From the NCBI GenBank assembly GCA_021234155.1, contig JAJEKV010000008.1:2823580-2887579 (forward strand): a stretch of 64,000 nt of DNA, in the 5' to 3' direction. A program made the translations under genes and the position numbers. Of the stretch, positions 8,294 through 18,585 are shown one piece after another. Under the pieces are notes generated by a model, which saw only the letters and a list, made by a program, of their open reading frames with translations, was not told where the DNA came from and made no database searches. The DNA is from Isoetes taiwanensis (taxonomy: Eukaryota > Streptophyta > Lycopodiopsida > Isoetales > Isoetaceae). Position 1 is the stretch's first letter. Every line of letters starts with the position of its first letter.

Positions 8294-11200
8294 AAACTTA
8301 GTATCAAAAAATGACAATGGAAAGTGCTTATTTCTCTCTTTCTTTTCCGTATTTATATCCCCAGAGAGCAGTTCCTGCGCATGGAAATACAAAACCAACG
8401 ACTGGATTTTTTGCAAGCGTACAACCACGAAGGACAAAGTCTAAAGCAGACTGATGTTTCTTAGGTACGACGATGACTGCACACCTCATGAAATATTCAG
8501 CTTGTAAGCTTTCTGAAGGTTGTAAAGTGGTGGGAATGATGAAGCAATAAAAAAAGTGCTTCCAGCAAGGATTACATTGCTTTTGCCATTCCTCTAGAAC
8601 CTCATCTTCAAACATCGTGCTTAAGAAGTCGTACAATGATACTGGTTTGATATAGTAGTTGTCCTTAGTACGCTAACTACACTTGTGCATAGCCAGTGTA
8701 ATGATAATTCCTGTCAGCTGTAATCTTCACAATCATCCTCAAATGCTTGGCCACCAACTGTTGTGGTAAGCTACTATGTTGGACAAAGTCCAAGGAACAC
8801 TATAGACCAACCAGTTGAAATTAAAAATCTTCCGACAAAAGTGTATTGTAGGAATTTTTTCCGCAAGTTTTCTTATGGTTTTCTATTAAGACAATGGAAA
8901 GTTCTGGCTCTGAACACAAGATATCTGACTGGCTGGAGTAATCATAAGAAATTTTTTTATTGGACCTAAAATGTTTGCCCAACAATAAGATCCACTTTCG
9001 TGCCAAATACTGCCACAGCAATCTCAGTGGTCACCCTCCCTGGCTATGTGCTTATATCTTTTCTTTACATTTTTGTTTTTAAGCCAATTGAATAGTGGTG
9101 TGAACCTTGTTATTATACACATCCATGCTATCATGGGATTGCGCACATCATCACATTAAAGGGAACTTCATTTTCAGCCTAGTAGGCTAAAATTAAGCTA
9201 TGAAAGTGGCCTGCCATATCTTAGTGTATGCTCATAGTCATGTTGCCACACCTACTATTTGATACTAGAGCCTCACTTTGTCCTACCAAATACATTCGAC
9301 TATAAGGAGGAAGGGGGAAGTGTTCTGGCTCGTGCACTTAGTTTTTGCTGCACAAGCCACATCTGTAAATTTCTATATGTGCCCAATATTAGACTTAAAG
9401 AAAGTAGAATATAGAAGCTGGGTCCGGATTTTTATGTGGCATGCCACGTATTGAAACTCTACAATGTCGAATGCAAACAGGTCATCAGCCAGTAATTTTA
9501 GCTGGTAATTCTAACTCCTCTGTAGTTCTTCCCTCTTCTGTAGCTCATCAGATGAAGATCTTAACCGGCAGGATTTATGATCAACACAATCCAGTTTAAG
9601 CCAAAACAGAGTAGGAATTAAAGAAGGTGCTGGAAGGCATGGAATTTCGAAGAAATCTATCATTTTGCATGCAAATTTGTAGTATTCAAGACCTAAATCA
9701 GTAAAATAAGAAGTAAAAGAATGAAAAATTCAAGAAATGCTGATTTGGCCATGGGAAAATCTGATGCAAATATCCCTCTCATCTTCTATCTTGTAGGAGA
9801 ATGGAAAAGAGAGCTCCATTTCCACAACAGCGACAAAACCACTCCCGCTGCCACCGATCACGGGGCCCTTGCTATTATTGCAAAAATCGAGCCCTCTTTG
9901 TCGTTCCCCTATGCAATTTCATCGGGAAATCTACTTAAAATATTTTTGGGATTTTTGCCTTTAACGTCGGCACAAAGTTTCCCGTGTTATTTTTGGAAAT
10001 CTTTTCTTTTGCCAGCAAATCTTTCTTGCTTTAAGTTGTTCATTAATTCTCTTCTCTGGAATGGAGCAAATGATTATTAGCTGCTCATTCTGATGATAGG
10101 ATCTGAAGACAGTGGTGCGATTAGGAGTTTATTTAGGGGTCTGTAGATGAGTCAGCAAGCGACAGGAATGTGGCAATGAGCAAGCCATCGGTTTCACTGA
10201 TCAGCATTTTGGCAAGTTCAAATAAATCAGATTATGAGGTTCTAGTGCAAGCGAATTTCTAAGAGGTAGTTTGTGCATTGATTCTAGTTCCTGGTTCTAT
10301 GAACCTTTTTGCACCTACGATTTAGATCATGCAAAGTAGAATGAGAACTCTCATTTGTATTAGATCTAGAACTGCTGATTTGTGCATTTGTATTTATACA
10401 GGACCGCAATAAAGAAGCAATTGGGCTTTGACTTCATGTCATGAATAGACCTTTGCAGAAGGTATATTATTGTGGTATTTCGACAGTCACATAAGGTAAG
10501 AAAATACTTTTGGTCTGTAAACTTCTAGTTTGTTTCCTTTTATAGAGAAGGCATAAACCAAAAACTCCAATCCCCTTTTTGGTCTGTATACTTCAAGGTT
10601 GTTGCAAAGGTCTAGGCCATTTATAATATCCATCATAGCCTTATGACATCGCAACATCTCAACATCTCATCTGGCTTTGTTAACTCAGTCTTAGGCTTAA
10701 TTTGTAACCAACCCTTCTATTTGGAAATATTTTCTCTGTCGTTTGTTATTGCAAGTATTTATTTGCTTTGCAAACACTATTAAAAATCGTGTGCAATGCA
10801 GGGAGAAAAGTTAAGATGGAGGCTTCGTCAATGGTGACGGTCAAAGTAAGTGATGTGGCCAATTACTATTGGTGCAGGTGGAGTCCTTGTTGGCACACCA
10901 AATGAGGGGAAATGACCGCAACAGAATACCTTAATGGCTTAGGGTTTGACCACAATGGATTATGGTTCCATAGGTGTATGTGCTTCAGAATTGAGATCAT
11001 GGCCCAATATATTTTCTGTTGGCGAACAAGATGTCATTGATGGTGTTGGCTTTTTTCATCTTTGGACTCTTGATAAATCATAGGTTTCCATAGTTTCTCC
11101 TCGTTTTTTATTAAAGATTCTTTGGATTACAACCATGTAATGATATTCCTCATATATTTAGCATCTATTACCTCAGTTCCCACTAAGAATAGCTCGATTC

Positions 11201-11857
11201 CCTCCAAGAATAGGCTTCTCAATGCTATGTTGTAGCCTGATTTCTGGGCAGATTCAAAGCTTAATTTTGTGTTTCCTTGTTTGCATCTTGGATGAATGCT
11301 AAAATCCTAATACCTGTTTCTATATACTCAGGTATAAATAGGGTGAGAGAAGGCCTCAAGAATCGTGCTTCCTCTTTGTTGCTTCTCCAATTCCAAGTTA
11401 TATTCTTTGCCTTCTCATGTAAATCGGTAGTGTGAGATTGAAGCTTTGACACACTTATAAATTCGCTGCAGGAGATTTTATTCTTTATGCTCTTTTCTTT
11501 CTAGTTTTATCAAAAAGTGGTAAGCTTAGAATTTGATGAATTTGTTTTTAGGCATACACCATCATTTCTGATCTCAACCATTTTAATGACAGGATTCTTT
11601 GGCTTTGTTGATGCAATAGATTGCCTATGCTTATTATATTCTTCCTTTGGCTTCCTTCATGAGGTTTTTATCAATTTCCTGCTCATATCTTGCTGATTTT
11701 AAGGCTTAAGATTTTAGGAAATGAGAAATCAAAGGCCCGTTGTTTTTCCTCCAAACTTTAATCCTCATGTTGAAGCTGGAATGAACCACACCCTCCTCCT
11801 AAGAAAAACATGTCTTCTACGTGTTTTATTTCTTTCTACAGAGCACAGGATGTTGGC
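8294..11857. other. Intergenic stretch with no recognisable gene
   Basis: Only short frames without known motifs are present. Two details stand out. At about 9313-9330 a GGAGGAAGGGGGAAG purine tract is followed by TGTTCTGG, which resembles a copia PPT/LTR junction, but no partner LTR was found. Around 10230-10730 lies a repeat also present near 60.5-61.0 kb. The rest is AT-rich and unremarkable. Confidence 0.5.
10230..10730. repeat. Dispersed repeat, copy 1 (related to 60.5-61.0 kb)
   Basis: It shares several blocks in the same order with 60510-60990: a GGTTCTATGAAC block, a CATTTGTAT block, a GGTAAGAAAAT block, and a CTGGCTTTGTTAACTC block followed by TCTTAGGCTT. Divergence and indels are high, so this is an old repeat family. 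No coding capacity is visible. Confidence 0.55.
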
Positions 11858-12052
11858 AAGAAAATTGTTTGGGTTCCTAATAGAGGATATTGGACCAAAG
11901 AAGCTCTAGGTGCTACCATTTATTCCATTGAAGATGGAGTTTTCTCCATCAAAAAAGCAATCCTCCATTTTGGTATCGCTCATACCACTCTCCGAACCAT
12001 TTATGTGGTAAAACCAAAAGTAAATTTGATAGCTTCCAAAGGGATTGACTGT
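11858..12052 (+). pseudogene. pogo/Tigger-like transposase N-terminus (HTH psq-type domain remnant)
   Basis: The translation contains the pattern of a pipsqueak-type helix-turn-helix: GYWTKEALGATIYSIEDG, then FSIKKAILHFGIAHTTLR. This fits the xWTxEsLxxAixaVxxGxxSixkAaxxfGIPxtTLR pattern of pogo/Tigger DNA-binding domains. The frame stops at 12055 and no full transposase follows. A matching DDE catalytic fragment lies on the same strand at 12796-13218, so the two are read as parts of one dead element. The identification rests on motif pattern only. Confidence 0.6.
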
Positions 12053-12460
12053 TGAGGAAGATAAATTGGTTGTTAAATGCCCTCCCCTCCCCCCCAAATT
12101 AGCCGATGAAGTATGAAACAAAGAGTTCCTAAGATGGCCATTAATAGATCCACTTGCTTTTTATTTAATGGTTTTCTTTGAAAGAAAATGATGGAAATCC
12201 TTTTAGAGAAGGTATCCCGAAAGTGCAAGCAGGCTATAGAACTGGAACGAGAGTGATTGCCCAAACATGACAGAAGGATGTTATGGAGCACATCCCAAAG
12301 AGTGAGAATGGATGACATCCTATTTTGCGGGAATGCATCAGGTAATAGAATTCTTTTTATATCTTTTTAGGCTTTAGTATTTCAAAGATAAACTTACCTT
12401 GTTAATTTATGTGCATTAGGTAATAGAAATCATAATATCTATACTTTCAGGGGTAGAACA

Positions 12461-12784
12461 ATGAGGATTCGATTACTAGTGCCCCCACAGCCGTTGCATC
12501 AAATTGTCCCGGCTCACGTCGATTGGGTTTGTTGGGGTCATACCTCCGGAGGTTATGGATGCGGACTCGTTTGTGTCCTCTGGGACGGTATTGAACTGTC
12601 CTATGCAATTTATGCGGTGTGCCGGCCGAGGCTTATTACTGCTAAGGTTTTCCCTCGAAAACCCCGGGCGGGGTTTTTAATCCCGTCGCAATATGCTTCT
12701 TTGCTCTCTTTTTTGTTTGGGTCCCATAGGCCAATTGGTCTCCGTGGACGCTAAAAAACCTATTCTATTCTATTCTATTCTATT
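12461..12784. repeat. SINE/LINE-3'-end-like unit with (TATTC)n tail inserted in the pogo-like element
   Basis: A GC-richer block that ends in a perfect pentamer array, TATTC repeated from 12761 to 12784. It contains a strong hairpin at 12658-12677 (AAAACCCC stem, GGGC loop). It sits between the HTH and DDE parts of the transposase remnant and has no protein similarity seen, so it looks like an insertion. A simple-repeat tail is typical of some non-LTR elements and their SINEs. The family is not identified and target duplications were not established. Confidence 0.4.
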
Positions 12785-12795
12785 GCTGGATGTGA

Positions 12796-13218
12796 GGTTG
12801 GAGCTGTCATGGCTTTCCAACTGGATTATCAATCAGTTATGGTTTGATCATTTTAGGAATAATGTACCTGTACTTGTATCTATGTCTCTCTGTGTGATGC
12901 GATGCGGCGTGTGTGCAGGCGTATGCGTGCATATGTGCATGTGTGCGTGTGTGTGTGGGGGGGGGGGGGAGACTTATTTGTGATGGACATGGAAGCCATA
13001 TAAACATGGCAGCAAGGGAGATTGAATTGCATATAGTCGAATTGCCATTTCATACATTCCATAGATTACAACCTCTAGATGTACCTTGCTTTCATCCTTT
13101 CAAGCAAGCCTTTAGGAAGTTAAGAGCTCATTTTATGTATAGTGAGTATGGCATGGAGCCTACTAAAGAAGATCTAGCAAGCATAGTGTTTAATTCATTA
13201 TCCCAAAGCCCCCCTTTC
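12796..13218 (+). pseudogene. pogo/Tigger-like DDE_1 transposase catalytic fragment
   Basis: After a short segment resembling the GWINSxLFxxWFxxF stretch of DDE_1 transposases (SNWIINQLWFDHFRNNVP), the frame is interrupted by a GT-rich microsatellite. It resumes with LICDGHGSHIN, the motif carrying the second catalytic Asp, and then HTFHRLQPLDVPCF, the hallmark block with the third catalytic Asp. Similarity continues to FKQAFRKLRAH and fades by about 13218. The fragment lacks the first catalytic region. A decayed copia RT begins within 50 bp, so another element probably cut this one. Confidence 0.75.
12903..12969. repeat. GT/GC-rich microsatellite ending in a 13-base G run
   Basis: Imperfect GTGTGC/GTGCAT repeats run into (GT)n and then G13 at 12957-12969. 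They interrupt the DDE transposase fragment between NNVP and LICDGH. Confidence 0.85.
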
Positions 13219-13265
13219 CTCCTCGGGGTGCACTTATATATAAAAGGGATATGCCATCTGCATGC

Positions 13266-14289
13266 GTAGAGTCTTGTATATTGACGATTGTATCCTTATT
13301 TCTACTAATTTGTTGTTCCTCAATCAAGTGAAACATCAATTATCAGCAGATTCAGTATATCGGACATGGGAGAGATAGCAGATTGTCTTGGTATTCATAC
13401 TACAAGAAACAAGGATCAAGGGAGGATGAGATTATCGCAAGATAAGTACATTGAGGAAACTCTGGACAGGTTTGAGATGCTTGATAGCAACCCAATGGCA
13501 ACTTCATTGGAACAGAACATGAAATTTACTTCAGATATAGTTCCTCAAACTGAAGATGAGAAAGAACATATGGAGAAAGTCCCTTACAACTATGCAGTTG
13601 GAAGTCTAATTTACTTAGCAGTTTTAACAAGGTCTGATATCTCATATGCAGTAGGAATTACAAGCCAGTTTATGGAAATCTAAGGGCAACAACATCGGAT
13701 AGTTATGAAGCGCATTATGAGATACTTGAAGGGGACTCTCAGCCATTCTTTGGAGTATGAGCAAATATCATGTTTAAAACATTTCAATTTTGTGAGATTC
13801 TCAGATTCAGATTCGGATGAAGAACTGGACACCAAGAAGTCAACATCAGGTTTTGTATTCTTGCTTGGTAGTTGTGTGACTTAATGGCAGAGTAAGCAAC
13901 AACCCATCGTATCATTGCCAGACATGGAAGTCGAATACATAGCAAACATTATCCAAGAAGTTATATGGTTGAGTCAGTTACTGAGATGATTGATGCAAGA
14001 GCAAGTGGCACCTACCATTATATTTTGTGATAACATAAGTGCTGTTGCATTAGCTCATTTGCCACCAAAGTTTCATGGAAGAATCTGATGCATAGAAGTC
14101 TGGTATCACTTTATTTGAGAACAGATTCAGAATGGTGTGCTTGTATTGGAATCTTGCACAAATGAAGTACAGCTGGTATGTTTACGAAGTCACTTGATCG
14201 TATAAAGTTTCGGCATGATTGTGACAAACTGAAGATTCTATTCTATGAACTGAAGACAGATCCAATCCAGGTTGATGCTAATGGGGAAG
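13266..14289 (+). pseudogene. Decayed copia element: RT C-terminus and RNase H
   Basis: The RT catalytic YIDD lies at 13277-13288, and one frame change later MGEIADCLGI begins an open stretch at 13366-13683 with YNYAVGSLIYLAVLTRSDI, the conserved end of copia RT. RNase H follows in broken frames (RIMRYLKGTL, KKSTSGFVF, and a degraded AEYIA-like motif) with several stops. A purine tract (AATGGGGAAG) ends at 14289, directly before an LTR-like start. Gag, protease and integrase are absent. It is more diverged than the element at 3.4-8.3 kb and belongs to a different lineage. Confidence 0.85.
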
Positions 14290-14466
14290 TGTTAGATATA
14301 ATAATATGTTAGCATATCAGCCTACTTGGATGCATATGTGTCATAAGGAGTCGCATCCGTTGGATGCAATATGCTATATTTTGTAACTGTGTTTCTTAAT
14401 ACAGTGCACATACATATTTTGCTGTAGAACCTTTCTCTTGTTTGTGCCTTTTGTTCAATCTTGTAA
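14290..14466 (+). repeat. Probable 3' LTR of the decayed copia element
   Basis: Begins TGTTAG immediately after the purine tract. The right edge is uncertain: a GTATCAACTGCC stretch from about 14469 looks like a degraded PBS-type junction. No second copy of this LTR was found in the window. Confidence 0.45.
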
Positions 14467-14961
14467 TTAGTATCAACTGCCACGGCTACCACTCTTATAA
14501 TCTCAGCTATCAACATCTATAGCATGCCACACATCTACCTCAAAATAGAAGCTTCTTATAAATATTCTACTCACACATGATGCTTAGGGTTTGCCCTTCA
14601 GGCAACCCAAAAAAAAACCAAAAGAAGTGTATATATAATTATAGAACACTAGTAAATTCATCTTAAAGTGGGACGAATTGGATGTATCGAATCAATTTTA
14701 ATGAACTGACGCCTAGATTTCAAGTTATCACATCTTAATAAATGCTTAGACTTCCGTTTCTTGTTCAAATGAATGTGTGCATTATTAATAGACGTTGCAA
14801 TTATACTTTTCTTCTACATTTTTGGAATCCAAGTTGGACGATGATGAGCTGGAAGGAGGAGTTGCACCTCTGACTCATCGCCGACATGTAATAGAGATTC
14901 TTAGCATTTTATCTTTACAAAATTGTATGATAGCCTTGAGTTTCATAAAGATACACTCTAG

Positions 14962-14993
<32 letters not shown>

Positions 14994-15615
14994 GGGGTGT
15001 CTATATAAGAAGTTTGCCATATCCTCTCATCTTAACTCCAAATTTAAAGAGTTCCTTGCTAGCCAATCTTCATTATCTCTATATTAACACCCTAAGAGAA
15101 TAAATGCATCTGACAATCAGTAGCTACTCCAACTTCTACTTAAGGATCTAGAATTTGAACAAATAAGACAAAGATGTGCATCGCCAAGAAAATGTGGTTC
15201 TATAAGCAAATCATCCTGGCATAGACGAACCTGACAAATGTTATATTCTTATGTTGTCCTATAAGAAGGAGATGTCTATCCCGCATCCTCGATCGGCTGC
15301 TCGCATTGTGCTACGTGGCATAATAATAGGCCTTTAAAATTGTGCAAGAAACAGAGTTTACTATAAATGTAACATTTCATCAGATTCTTACTCCAACATG
15401 CCATATATGTGAAAAAGATGTCGAAAGGCATTTTCTTTGCAAAAGAGGGAAAACAAATCGAACGAAAGAATTGAAAGACATCAAAGAGGGGTCTGCTAGA
15501 AAAACGTTGAAAATGGAATCAGGATTCAGTTTATCCAAACAGCTTTTAACGGAACATGCCTCGAAGCACAATTTCATTATAATGGGAAAATTTTTAGTAA
15601 ATTGGACGTTTTTTA
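14467..15615. other. Intergenic stretch with a 29-base T run
   Basis: No gene recognised. A T29 homopolymer at 14965-14993 could be the poly-A tail of a reverse-strand retroposon, but no body was identified beside it. Confidence 0.5.
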
Positions 15616-15910
15616 TTGTAGACCTTATGCAGGGGTTGTATACACGTGTATAGTACCCGTGTATCATAGACCTTATGCAGGGGTTGTATACACGTGTACA
15701 GTGCCCCTGTATCATACATATGTTGTGTACACCATGAAATATTTAGAAAACATATTTACTCGGTATCATACACCTTCTGCATGTGCTAGGTACACGGGTA
15801 TGGCACCCATGTATCATACATATATTTTTAAGATACATGAATAGATTTGTAGACCTTCTGCAGGTGTATGATACACATGGGTAGTACATATGTATCGTAC
15901 ATATGTTTGT
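15616..15910. repeat. Degenerate tandem repeat, 48-bp unit containing a TATACACGTGTATA palindrome
   Basis: Two nearly identical 48-bp units start with GACCTTATGC at 15621 and 15669. Two more diverged units start at about 15771 (CACCTTCTGC) and 15852 (GACCTTCTGC). Each contains variants of TACACGTGTA and GTATCATACATA. The first has a perfect 14-bp palindrome at 15639-15652. Part of the array is open on both strands by chance. Confidence 0.75.
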
Positions 15911-16060
15911 AGCATACAAGTCTCAACCAGTCTTACATCCTTCTTTGGCAACTGAATAAATGCACCTACTGCTTCACCAATGTTATCTGCACCCCAGCAT
16001 ATGATAAGAAATTCGTAGAAAGGGATTTGCACCGAAGTTTTTTTTCCATTCGAAGTATTT

Positions 16061-16206
16061 TCGGCCAGTTCAAATTTCCATTGAATGTCAGCAACTAGTG
16101 TCCCGCAGGGCAATGCAAACTGGAAGGGAACGTCGCATTTTCGGCCAATTTCGATTGAATGTCGGCAACCAACATCTCGCAGGGCAACGCAAACTGGAAG
16201 GGAACG
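16061..16206. repeat. Two-copy ~65-75 bp tandem repeat
   Basis: Two successive units begin CGGCCA (about 16062 and 16141), pass through ATTGAATGTC and GCAGGGCAA, and end GCAAACTGGAAGGGAACG (ending 16131 and 16205). The second copy has several substitutions. Confidence 0.75.
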
Positions 16207-16454
16207 CCGATGCGCGGCGTTCAAGCACTGGTTCCCAACCCCATCCCAAACATAAAAAAGATTTATGCATTTTAGGATTTTGTATGGAGGCGGGGGTTGT
16301 CACGCGTTATGGGTGCATCCCCATTATACGTAAAAAACCGAAGTTTGCCATGTCATCGGAACCGAAGTTCCTACAACTGTTAGGGCGATACCATTCCCAT
16401 TATGTTGTTCTTTGAGCTTCTATTTTCGTGGTCGATCGGGCCTTAAATTTGAAC

Positions 16455-16605
16455 ATTGCAATGCCATTCAAGAGGCCTTTGGCCCTTCAAAGAACGGCGG
16501 TGTTTTTTTTGGCCATGCAAATGAACGGCAGGAGGAAAAAAATGCCATTCAACTTGAACGGCTTTGCCAAATATCACCCTCAATTGAATGGCAAGGTTAA
16601 AAAAA
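16455..16605. repeat. Cluster of GCCATTCA/TGAATGGC near-palindromes (left of the hAT remnant)
   Basis: Repeated half-sites occur: GCCATTCA at 16463, a variant GGCCATGCAAATGAACGGC near 16511, the near-palindrome GCCATTCAACTTGAACGGC at 16544-16562, and TTGAATGGC at 16584. Similar motifs occur on the other side of the hAT remnant. These may be sub-terminal transposase-binding repeats, which is typical of hAT elements, but that is inference. Confidence 0.4.
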
Positions 16606-16695
16606 TAATAATTATTTTTTAGTATATATATTTTCTATTATTCATGTATTTCTTCACCCCAATTGTAACAAAATACCATTATTAATTTATAATTA

Positions 16696-17208
16696 ATGAG
16701 ATACTACGAAATTAATAGCAAACCAATCAACATTAAACATTTAAAGGAAATGGAAGACCAAACAGATAAGTGGACTAGCACTTTATGCAACAATCTTGGG
16801 GAAGGGAAATATGCATGTCTTAATATTGAAAAGTGCAAAGGGCAAGCATATTCATTTGTAGTAAGATTACAAGTGCAACAAAGTCGTAAGAATATGAAGA
16901 CTTTATGGGATGCTTGTAGAGTGTGTGATTTCTATTTCTATGATGACGTGATGAAGTTATGGCAAGCAGTTATAGTTCTTCCAGCATCTTTTGTAGAATG
17001 TGAACGTGGATTCCGAAGGCAACGTGGATTCCGAAGGCAAAACTTGATAAAGGATGATGATCGAGAATCTTTAAATCTGAAAACTCTTGAAATGTTGATG
17101 TTCTTATCATTATCATCGCCTGACGTGGCAGATGCAGACTATGAGATGATCTATATCATAAGCAATGCCGCATGGTGCAATTGTAAACTTTGGGCTATTG
17201 AATCATAA
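16696..17208 (+). pseudogene. hAT transposase C-terminal (dimerisation domain) remnant
   Basis: A 170-residue open frame. Its second half fits the hAT-family dimerisation domain: LPASFVECERGF corresponds to the conserved LPxSxAxCERxFS block, followed by the LNLKTLEMLMFLSL block. An exact 18-bp tandem duplication (17005-17040) repeats RGFRRQ inside the conserved segment, which should damage the fold. No BED zinc finger and no RNase H-like catalytic residues are present. It is therefore a non-autonomous fragment or the last exon of a dead element. The flanking GCCATTCA motifs may be the element's ends. Confidence 0.65.
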
Positions 17209-17309
17209 TAGGAAGGCTTTTAAGCTTTATGTGTGAATTATAATGATAAAGTGTTTTTGCTTTTACATTGAAGATGTGCTTGTTTCTTGCAGCTTTAATG
17301 AATGGCTAA

Positions 17310-17530
17310 GAAAAAATTTAACCTTCAAAAGAATGGCATCTTGACAAAATTGCCATTCAACATGAATGGCAACCCTAAAAAATTGCCCTTCAAAAAAATG
17401 GAGATACCACCATTCAATTTTAAGGCTTGTGGCTGATTGCATTGAGCCACAGGACAAACCGGCACTGGGCTACAAGACAAACCCAGGTTGCTAGAGGACA
17501 AATCCAACTTGCTAGAAGACAAACCCAAGG
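17310..17530. repeat. Right-hand GCCATTCA motif cluster and adjacent short repeat
   Basis: GCCATTCAACATGAATGGC at 17352-17370, plus related half-sites at about 17331 and 17383, mirror the left cluster. From about 17450 a degenerate unit of ~25 bp repeats the pattern GACAAAYCCAAC/GGTTGCTAGARGA about four times. Confidence 0.45.
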
Positions 17531-18585
17531 CCTGACTTGGGCAATTCGGAAGTCCTTGAGGACTTCTGAAGAAAGGGAAGGTGCTCTGGACTCGTCAGCA
17601 GAACTCCAGTGCTTTGAAGGTAATGGGAATGCTTTTTTTCCTGCCTGGGTTTGCCATGTGGCAAAGTCAGCCTGGATAACGGCCTAATGGGGATGCACCC
17701 TAAGACATGGAAGCCCCGCATAAAGGCTTTCAGAATCTCTATATGTCGAGAAAGATCTCAATTTCAACAAAACTCTAATGTGCACGTCTCATACGCATCC
17801 GATGGAATTATGTTGGAGGTTTCCAGTTGAGCTGCTGAGCTAGCCAAGCACATGCTTCTGAAGGTTGTTCTGGTAGGCGCCAGAAAACACGCCATATATA
17901 GTTTTTTGAGGGCATTGTTTCACTCGGCAATTTCTATGCAGTCACCATCTCTTTGCATTTGGTAAATCTCTTGTAATTTACAATAGAAATGCATTTAATC
18001 GGGGTAGTTTTGCCATTTTGTAGTTAGGGGAGGTTGCACTTCAATATTTTCTAAGCAAGCATATTACAAATTGCTGAAATGGACAGAGCAGTGCATAGCC
18101 GTTAAATACATTACATTGCTCATCAATTTCATAAATATCACCACAAACAGTTCATGTTTTACTCTTAATAAAGTAACAACTCAATATAACAACTCAATCA
18201 AAATTCACACAATCATAATACACCATTATAATATATATAATAGAGACAGCACTATTGGCATGCAACCAACCACAAGGACTGCCCACCGAAGGTGGGCAAT
18301 TTTCTAGTGTACCAATAATGAGTGGTAGCCAGTACTTATCAGAAAAAAAGAACCTTGTTGGTTTAGCTTTAGTAATTTACAAAATTTTCAAGGGCTGCCT
18401 AACCAGCTTTCATTCTGAAGCACTTGAGGGTGACTTGAGGTGTTGTCAGAAATGTACAAGATTTGATAATTTCTGTGGCTACAACTAAAAAGGTTAGTAG
18501 GGTAAGCTAGCTTGAAGAGCTGTCAATGTGGCAAGGCAGAAAGCATAGTTGGCCCAGTTAATAAATAAGTTGCATAAGTAAATGG
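17531..18585. other. Intergenic stretch, 3' side of the PPR-SMR gene
   Basis: No gene recognised. A short perfect hairpin lies at 18280-18298 (TGCCCACC, GAA loop, GGTGGGCA) inside a weaker outer TATTGG/CCAATA pair. It is about 290 bp past the PPR-SMR stop codon, on the side where that gene's 3' UTR would lie. Confidence 0.5.

Noticed and set aside
15380-15844. Open frames across the 48-bp tandem repeat
   Set aside because: Repetition keeps the frames open on both strands; there is no independent coding evidence.
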